Positions 57,987-64,000 of a stretch of DNA of 64,000 bases are shown one piece after another. Position 1 is the first letter of the stretch. Each line of letters begins with the position of its first letter. A program made the position numbers and the translations under genes. The stretch comes from Lodderomyces elongisporus (Eukaryota > Ascomycota > Pichiomycetes > Serinales > Debaryomycetaceae). The DNA lies in NCBI RefSeq assembly GCF_030384665.1, contig NC_083675.1:1608001-1672000 (forward strand), given 5' to 3'. Below the pieces are notes generated by a model, which searched no databases, was not told where the DNA came from, and saw nothing but the letters and a program-made list of their open reading frames with translations.

Positions 57987-59909
57987 ATGTCACCAGTACA
58001 AGAAGTTACACCAAGAGTCTCCTCTCCCTCAGACAGCGTTCTTTCAGTCACTCCAATTGAAGTTCCCCAAAAAATAGCACTTGGTGAATACATTTTCTAC
58101 CGTATCACACAGGCCAATCCAAAATTGAAATCCATATTTGGTATCCCCGGCGATTTCAACATTGATTTTTTGGAACACGCTTATTCTCCCTTGGTGCTCA
58201 ATAGAGGCGTAAAGTTACTAAACACTTGCAACGAACTTAATGGTGCTTATGCTGCAGACGGCTATGCCCGTGTAATTGACGGCTTATCTGTGTTTATCTC
58301 CACTTTTGGCGTGGGCGAGTTATCTGCAATGAATGGTATTGCAGGTGCTTTTGCCGAGTATAGTCCAGTGTTACACATTGTTGGCACCACAGCATTGGCA
58401 TGCCAACAACTGGACAGCAAGAACAGGGATTACAATTGGCATCACCTTGTTCCAAACCACAATGTCTTTGAAGCACCCGATCACAACGTGTATAAAAAGA
58501 TGGTCACCAACATCTCATGTGTACAAGAATCACTCGATTACGATATGGATGCAAATCGCCAAAAAATTGATTATGTATTGAAAACCATCATCCAAGAAAG
58601 AAGACCAGGCTACTTGTTTATTCCTTGCGATGTACCCAACTTGGAAATAACATCCAATTGGTTATTTTCAGAACCATTCTCTGCAGCATCTTGCTATAAA
58701 AACAGTCTCGAATCAAATCAAGTTTTACATCAAGTAACAAACAAAATCTTGGACTCTTTTTACAAGGCTAAAAATCCCTCGGTGTTATCAGATTGCCTCA
58801 CCACAAGATTTGGTGCTCAAAAACAACTTGATTCATTTATCAACATTTTGCCCTCAACAGTTAAGCTTTTCAACTCAAACTTTGGTAGAAACGTGGATGA
58901 GTCAAAGGAAAACTATGTTGGTGTTTACAACGGAAACGCTTCATCAACACATCAAGTCCAAAAATCATTGGAACAAGATTCAGATTTCTTGCTCGTTTTG
59001 GGATTGTTCAGCACTGAAATGAATAATGGAGGTTACTCCTTTGACTTGTCGCAAATTCAAAACGTTGTAATAGTTCACCCAGATTATATTCGTATTGATG
59101 AAGAGGTGTACAACATCAAGAAACTGGATGGAGAAAGGTTGTTCCACATTGGTGAACTTGTTGAAAATTTAACTGAAAAGTTTGATGCGTCCAAGGTTAT
59201 TGCCAATACGCCAATTAAATACAGATACGAGCCAAGTGCTCAACATGTCCCTTCGAGCAAAGATTCACAATTTGTGTCTCAAGTCAAACTCAATGACCAT
59301 TTCAACAAATCGTTGACATCAAATGACTTGTTTATTGTTGAAACCATGTCGTTTGCGTTTGGTGTGCTGGAGATCAAATTCCCACCTGGTTTACAATACC
59401 TCAGTGCACATTCATGGGCCTCGATTGGGTTTGCACTTCCAGCAACTTTTGGTGCTACTGTTGCCATTAACGATCTCAATTCAACCAGAAGAATCATTCT
59501 TGTGCAAGGTGATGGTGGGGCACAAATGACTGCACAGGAATTATCCAGCTATATTAGATACCACCAAATTTTACCAAACAAGCCACAAATATATATGATT
59601 AATAATGATGGTTATACCATTGAACGAAAAATTAAAGGAGCAACAAGACCTTATAACGACATCAACGGCCAATGGAAATGGTGCGATTTAATGCAGACTT
59701 TTGGTGGTGTTGAAGGAAAGACACATAACTCGTATAGACTTGAGAATGTTGAAGAGTTTGACAGCTTCTTCTCCCAATCAATGTTGAAAAACAAAAACCA
59801 GTCATCTAACACCAACAACATCAACAAAGTGCAGTTTTATGAAATCATTGCTGGTAAGTTTGATGTACCTAGAAAAGTTGACCAAATGATGTGTAAACGA
59901 GTAGAGTAA
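57987..59909 (+). CDS. ARO10: Thiamine-diphosphate 2-keto-acid decarboxylase, Aro10 type
   Basis: 640 residues, longer than ordinary pyruvate decarboxylase (about 563), as are Aro10 proteins. ThDP-family motifs: GEYIFYRI, FGIPGDFN near 55, the catalytic Glu in CNELNGAYAADGYAR near 85, and the His pair in NWHHLVPN near 152. The cofactor motif GDG in VQGDGGAQM (about 510) is followed after about 27 residues by NND in MINNDGYTIERKIKG. The extra N-terminal 25 residues and the inserts near 200-230 and 590-620 (Asn-rich) fit Aro10 of Candida, which decarboxylates phenylpyruvate and other 2-keto acids of the Ehrlich pathway. Pyruvate activity cannot be ruled out from sequence. Start ATG follows an A-rich leader. 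Confidence 0.87.
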   Translation: MSPVQEVTPRVSSPSDSVLSVTPIEVPQKIALGEYIFYRITQANPKLKSIFGIPGDFNIDFLEHAYSPLVLNRGVKLLNTCNELNGAYAADGYARVIDGLSVFISTFGVGELSAMNGIAGAFAEYSPVLHIVGTTALACQQLDSKNRDYNWHHLVPNHNVFEAPDHNVYKKMVTNISCVQESLDYDMDANRQKIDYVLKTIIQERRPGYLFIPCDVPNLEITSNWLFSEPFSAASCYKNSLESNQVLHQVTNKILDSFYKAKNPSVLSDCLTTRFGAQKQLDSFINILPSTVKLFNSNFGRNVDESKENYVGVYNGNASSTHQVQKSLEQDSDFLLVLGLFSTEMNNGGYSFDLSQIQNVVIVHPDYIRIDEEVYNIKKLDGERLFHIGELVENLTEKFDASKVIANTPIKYRYEPSAQHVPSSKDSQFVSQVKLNDHFNKSLTSNDLFIVETMSFAFGVLEIKFPPGLQYLSAHSWASIGFALPATFGATVAINDLNSTRRIILVQGDGGAQMTAQELSSYIRYHQILPNKPQIYMINNDGYTIERKIKGATRPYNDINGQWKWCDLMQTFGGVEGKTHNSYRLENVEEFDSFFSQSMLKNKNQSSNTNNINKVQFYEIIAGKFDVPRKVDQMMCKRVE

Positions 59910-60252
59910 GATGTTTTAAATGTGTTATACTTGTATAGAATAAATTGAAATTGCTCAAATACATGGCGAACCTCTATTCACGTGGTAGCATTTCTAGTTT
60001 TTTATTTTTTTTATTTTTCAAAAAAAAAAAAAACGATATTCTAGTTTACTTAATGTGATAAAATTGAGTTGAGAAAGAGGAGAGTAAAAATGTGAGAATC
60101 TAAAGAATAAACAGAGAAAGAGAGAAGAACAGGAGAAAACCTGAATGGTCGCGACTTAAGCAAAATGTAGTCCATCAACATTAATTACGTCTTGATTTTA
60201 ATTCTCACTTAACTTGTAACAGCAATAATAACTACGAAAAAGCAGCAGCAGT

Positions 60253-60298
<46 letters not shown>

Positions 60299-60415
60299 GC
60301 AGCAACAGCAGCAACAGCACTATAATCAGTTCCCAAATATTAGGCAGTGAAAGCAATAGAACATTCTCACAACACATTTATTCGAAATTCATTCAAGTCC
60401 ACGCACTAACTCAGA
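59910..60415. other. Intergenic region between ARO10 and KSH1, with a CAA repeat leader
   Basis: ARO10 3' end with poly-A/T (about 60001-60035), then the KSH1 promoter and leader. A long CAA/CAG run covers about 60241-60320, about 100 bp before the KSH1 ATG. No other gene seen. Confidence 0.6.
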
Positions 60416-60709
60416 ATGGTATGTACAGTGATTTAAGACTTATTTCGAAATACAAATACTGACTAACCTTTTTTTTTTCTTTCTTCCACCGTTCAGTCTG
60501 CATTATTTAATTTTCAATCATTACTTCAAGTCATCCTATTATTGATCTGCACATGTACATATATCCACAGCGTCACACCAGCGATTCTTGACAGTAGGAA
60601 GTCTGGTATTTTGAGTATATTCTACAAATTTGCCAGGATCGGAGAGAGATTGAGTCCATATGTTGCTATTGGATGTTTCATTATGGCGTTCAATACATTA
60701 AGTACATAA
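60416..60709 (+). CDS. KSH1: Ksh1, small essential secretory-pathway protein, spliced (exon 1 is the ATG only)
   Basis: Join of 60416-60418 and 60497-60709, giving 71 residues. Exon 1 is just ATG; the intron 60419-60496 (78 nt) has donor GTATGT, branch ACTAAC at 60462-60467 and acceptor CAG. Exon 2 reads SALFNFQSLLQVILLLICTC, later ARIGERLSPYVAIGC and ends FNTLST. This matches yeast Ksh1 (72 residues; MSALFNF start, VILLLIC, RVGERASPYVS) closely. Ksh1 is a small membrane protein of the early secretory pathway (human TMEM167/kish). Two hydrophobic segments, about residues 11-27 and 54-68. Without splicing the ATG reads into a short nonsense peptide, so splicing is required. Confidence 0.95.
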
Positions 60710-60815
60710 GAGACTAAAGAAGCGTCTTGTTTTTTTTGGGGGGTTTCTGTTGTTTTTATTTAAAAAAAAAAAAAGAAAATAAAACATTTATAACCAAAGA
60801 AGCTTCATATTACTT

Positions 60816-63074
60816 TTACCTAAATTCATATTGTTCGTTTTGGGAGCTGCACAATACCGGTGCACGTTCATTTCCCACGATTCTTTCCAACGCATTTGCG
60901 TCCCATTTAGAATAGATTAGTTTTGCCCATGTCAAGTCCAAGTCACATTCTTCTTTGAACACGGATTTTCCAATAAACCTTATCAATTCCTTATAGAATA
61001 GCGGATTTGATGGTGGTACATACATAATCAAGTTTTTAACACCACTAATTTCATAGCGTCTGAAATAGTGCAATCTTTCTGTGTATAATATAATTTGAAT
61101 TTTACCCAGTGCAAACTCGTGTCTTGTCCTTGTTAATTTTGATTGCGAGCTGTATTCATCTATTGCGCCAAAATTGTACTTTGTAGAATCCTTAAAGTGT
61201 TGCTTGACTCGTAAATAGTCAAAATATGATGGAATATAAATCATTATCCCATTACCATACGAGGACGATTGGAGCAAATGTGGTATAATAGAATTTGTAA
61301 AAAACTTAAAACGAGAATCTGGATCTGCCAAAGGCGATTCGCTAGGAAAACGCTGAAAGACTTGTTTAATCCTCAAGCCAATTGAGTTCATTATACTATT
61401 CTCTGATGTAATGACTGGTTTAAACCTAATCTTTCCCGCGAGATTGTGCGATTTAGACGAAACAAGATTGTTGATAGCGGGTGTTTGATACTCGCTAAAC
61501 ACCAAGGTTTGTCTCAACAATTTTGCTTGATCATTTATACTCCACATTCGGATTCTGCTGAAATCCGCATCGTGAAACTCTTTTGGAACCTTATTGATAT
61601 ACTTCATTACTGTGTTAACATGGTCCCAGTTCTGCATCTCGATTTGATTTGCCCGGTCAACAATAAGAACCTCGATGGACGAGATAAAGTCATATTGTCT
61701 TTTCTTCTTATCGGGATTTTCCAAAATCATCGATAATCCCAATGGTGATGCCAAGATAATATCTGATGAGTAAAAAGATGAATAAAGCTTCAATGTCTTA
61801 CGAGTTAACTTCATACCAATACAAAAGAAATCATTATTATTTCCCTTGAAAGCATCTTGAAAGTCACCAGGTTTATTGGTTCTCGTTTCGGCTTTGGTGT
61901 AAAACTGAGTGGTAAACTTCTTTTTATTTTCTTGTTGGTCAGTTCCTGAAAGTTTTATAATCATTTCCACAATCTCATTACAAGCGTCTCTTGTAGGCAA
62001 GAGAATAAGGACTTTTGGTCTTGTAAATCCCTGGTCTCGCAATTCCAAATCATCGCCATCTTCATTCAGTTGGTGTAGTTTGGCAGTATTCTTAAGTATC
62101 CTATCTCTGGTTTTGTAAATATGATTCAAGGCATGGAGAGCATATAATTTCCTATAAGAAGAATTCAGAAATGCCTTGTATTGATAGTTGATGTCTTGAT
62201 AGTTCAAAATGGGTTTAAGAAGAATCGACTCCAATTTCGAGATCGAGGGCCCATATGTAGATTCAAATGCAGTATAAACTCTTTTCTTCAATGGGTATTC
62301 GGAAATATCTGTACCTTTTTGCTTCAATAATGAAGATGGTATAGTAATGGAACTACCTGGTGGTGATTGTGTTATTGATGTCAACGACAAGTCATCGTAT
62401 GACTCTTTTTTATGTATATTCCATTTTGCATTCTCTTTTAACACCAATTTATCTTCTTGTTCCAAATACTCCTCTGTTGGTTGATTAAAATGCAATTCAA
62501 ATGCGTCGTTGTTTATGCCAGCGGGTGTGTCCTCATCGTCTTCTTCTTCTTCTTCGTCTTCGTCTTCGTCTTCCTTTTCCTCTTCCTCTTCTTCTTTTTG
62601 ATCTTCCAATACAACACCTGCATTTTCATCCTCACCAAAGTCATCCTCATCCTCATCCTCATCATCTTTTACTGCGCTATTGTCCTTCTCGCCAGTTTCG
62701 CTTCCCGTATTCTCTAATCCCCTACCATTTTCCATTTTATTTCCAGATTTCATTTCCTGCTTCTGTTCAATCTTAAGCAATGTCAATAAGGCTTCATAAG
62801 CTTTACCCTTATCCTCGTCCTCCTCCTCTTCCTCCTCTTCTTTGTCTTGTTCCACATTTTCTCTACCATCTTTTACATTGCCCTCAATATCAAAGTCTCC
62901 TCCTGTTCCGTGGCTGTTGTGTTGCTCATCTTGTCCCCTATCACGCCTCGATGTACGTGTTACAGTCCTCAATTCCGACCTTCCTCGTTTCACACTCCTA
63001 TCGTTATTTGAATTGTATTTTCCACCTCCGTCGTTTCTATCAGCTCCACTCTTACGTTTCACTTGTCTCGCCAT
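60816..63074 (-). CDS. UTP25: Utp25-type nucleolar DEAD/H-box-like processome protein
   Basis: 752 residues. The first 200 are charged (several long Glu/Asp blocks, e.g. near 80-95 and 160-185). The family core starts about residue 258 with PLKKRVYTAFESTYGPSISK and LESILLKPILNYQDINYQYK, followed by helicase-like regions: VLILLPTRDACNEIVEMI (near 350), the SPLGLSMILENPDKKKRQYDFISS and VLIVDRANQIEMQNWDHV stretches (near 450 and 475, where a DEAD helicase would have DEAD, here DRAN) and YIPSYFDYLRVKQHF near 635. Utp25 resembles a DEAD-box helicase but lacks catalytic residues and is a structural member of the SSU processome in 18S pre-rRNA maturation. Divergent from the partial gene on the right. 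Confidence 0.92.
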   Translation of the reverse strand: MARQVKRKSGADRNDGGGKYNSNNDRSVKRGRSELRTVTRTSRRDRGQDEQHNSHGTGGDFDIEGNVKDGRENVEQDKEEEEEEEDEDKGKAYEALLTLLKIEQKQEMKSGNKMENGRGLENTGSETGEKDNSAVKDDEDEDEDDFGEDENAGVVLEDQKEEEEEEKEDEDEDEEEEEDDEDTPAGINNDAFELHFNQPTEEYLEQEDKLVLKENAKWNIHKKESYDDLSLTSITQSPPGSSITIPSSLLKQKGTDISEYPLKKRVYTAFESTYGPSISKLESILLKPILNYQDINYQYKAFLNSSYRKLYALHALNHIYKTRDRILKNTAKLHQLNEDGDDLELRDQGFTRPKVLILLPTRDACNEIVEMIIKLSGTDQQENKKKFTTQFYTKAETRTNKPGDFQDAFKGNNNDFFCIGMKLTRKTLKLYSSFYSSDIILASPLGLSMILENPDKKKRQYDFISSIEVLIVDRANQIEMQNWDHVNTVMKYINKVPKEFHDADFSRIRMWSINDQAKLLRQTLVFSEYQTPAINNLVSSKSHNLAGKIRFKPVITSENSIMNSIGLRIKQVFQRFPSESPLADPDSRFKFFTNSIIPHLLQSSSYGNGIMIYIPSYFDYLRVKQHFKDSTKYNFGAIDEYSSQSKLTRTRHEFALGKIQIILYTERLHYFRRYEISGVKNLIMYVPPSNPLFYKELIRFIGKSVFKEECDLDLTWAKLIYSKWDANALERIVGNERAPVLCSSQNEQYEFR

Positions 63075-63576
63075 ATCGTGTCTTTCCTTAATGATTGTTT
63101 TTTTTAATCTACCAGAGTTGTTATCTTTTCTTTTTTTTTTTTGTGAAATCTGCTATGAAGATGATTTATTTTGCAATCAAACTGAGTTGTAGAAGAGCAT
63201 CGTGAAATAAAAATATCAGGACATGTGCGTTTATTGACGCGACAATCAGAGAAAAATTTGGCGACACTGGAAACTTTTGATGTGTCTATTTCGAGCTCAC
63301 ACTACTACCCGCGTTGTTTCAAGTTGACCATTTCTAGGAACTTTTTCTTGATTTGCAGTCATTGTTAACGAACTTTGTACCGGTTCTCGGGCGTATTGAA
63401 GCAAGATACCCAGACACTACAGTGAAGTGCTTTTACTACCTTAAACCTACAAAAATTAAAACAAAAATAAAAACAAAAAAGGGAGAGAAAAAGAATTAGA
63501 AAAGGAAAATAACTATCTTTCAATAAAGGCTTCGATAGAATATACCAATAGTCTGTAAGAAGCGCAACATCGAGAA
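63075..63576. promoter_or_regulatory. Divergent promoter of UTP25 and the right-edge gene
   Basis: 500 bp. GAAAAATTT at 63251-63259 matches the RRPE motif of ribosome-biogenesis genes, which suits UTP25. I see no clear PAC (GCGATGAG) element. AT-rich runs (AAAATAAAAAC, about 63460-63478) lie toward the plus-strand gene. Confidence 0.5.
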
Positions 63577-64000
63577 ATGTCGGATATAATCGAAGATCCA
63601 TTTCAAATGGATGATGATTTCGCCATTCTGCCGAACCAACTAAAGGACAACACAACTTCAACAACCCCCATTATTATACCGGACACATCGAAGGAGGGGG
63701 AAAAGCAGGTAAACTGTGATACCAAAGTGATGCCTGTGAGGTACTCTACACCGGAATCTATACAGGAGGACAATGAGTATATTCAATCAAGATTGCAACA
63801 ATTAAATGTTGAAGCAAAAGAAAATAGGATAGAGGTTAACTCAGCGGGGAAAGAGTTGGGAGAGGTGGAAGACAAAGGAGAAGATAAGTTGGAAGAAGAG
63901 TACGATGAAGATGCTGATGATAAATTGGATGTCAATTTACAGAAGCAATTGCAGGAGGAATATGCACGAAAATTTGAAAAGATGAAACTGAATTACGGTG
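63577..64000 (+). CDS. 5' part of an unrecognised gene, cut by the window edge
   Basis: ATG at 63577, open through the last base (141 full codons). The start is MSDIIEDPFQMDDDFAILPN; the next 100 residues are hydrophilic and Glu/Asp/Lys-rich, ending in a helix-like segment (LQKQLQEEYARKFEKMKLNY), maybe the start of a coiled coil. No domain is visible and I do not recognise it. Its length after base 64000 is unknown. Even composition, no stop and an A-rich leader make a real gene likely. Confidence 0.75.
   Translation, partial: MSDIIEDPFQMDDDFAILPNQLKDNTTSTTPIIIPDTSKEGEKQVNCDTKVMPVRYSTPESIQEDNEYIQSRLQQLNVEAKENRIEVNSAGKELGEVEDKGEDKLEEEYDEDADDKLDVNLQKQLQEEYARKFEKMKLNYG

Overview
The window looks like nuclear DNA of a budding yeast of the CUG-Ser (CTG) clade, probably close to Lodderomyces elongisporus or the Candida parapsilosis group. 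It is AT-rich, genes are almost all intron-free, and starts are ATG in A-rich leaders. The proteins match the Candida forms of their families (Ste2, Crz2, Hrd1, Kip1, Aro10). CTG codons behave like Ser codons: YPT6 has a CTG in its NKxD guanine motif where yeast Ypt6 has Ser, HPC2 has a run of seven CTG codons in a hydrophilic region, and I found no in-frame CTG in the highly expressed HSP60 gene. The species name is an inference. No mobile element, rRNA, CRISPR array or convincing complete tRNA was seen.

Layout, left to right. 1-3373 is a long simple-sequence-rich leader region. It is followed by the LAMMER kinase KNS1 (+), facing a VHT1-like biotin permease (-). 8.3-11.7 kb holds no firm gene but has two short interrupted reading frames. 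Then come an unrecognised 167-codon gene (+), ICE2 (+), a DUF1776 Rossmann-like gene (-) and the alpha-pheromone receptor STE2 (-). A 6.4-kb gene-poor stretch separates STE2 from the divergent zinc-finger gene CRZ2 (+). HSP60 (+) has a clear heat-shock element. RRN11 (+) converges on HRD1 (-), which is followed by KIP1 (-) and the PDCD5 homologue SDD2 (-). YPT6 (+) and HPC2 (+) follow; HPC2 converges on YBP1 (-), which shares a divergent promoter with ATG12 (+). The cell-wall gene SIM1/SUN (-) lies beyond. A second, 7.9-kb gene-poor stretch separates SIM1 from an ARO10-type decarboxylase (+). The right end carries the tiny spliced gene KSH1 (+), UTP25 (-), and the 5' part of an unrecognised gene (+) cut by the window edge.

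The genes are a normal eukaryotic mixture and form no operon: signalling (KNS1, STE2, CRZ2, YBP1), protein quality control (HSP60, HRD1), membrane traffic and ER (YPT6, KSH1, ICE2), ribosome production (RRN11, UTP25), chromatin (HPC2), mitosis (KIP1), autophagy (ATG12), wall (SIM1) and metabolism (VHT1, ARO10). The notable features are heavy microsatellite content in both coding and non-coding DNA (acidic Asp/Glu tracts inside enzymes, poly-Gln in CRZ2), two very long intergenic regions with sparse regulatory motifs, and several small or interrupted frames that deserve transcript evidence. I see no clear novel multi-gene system.
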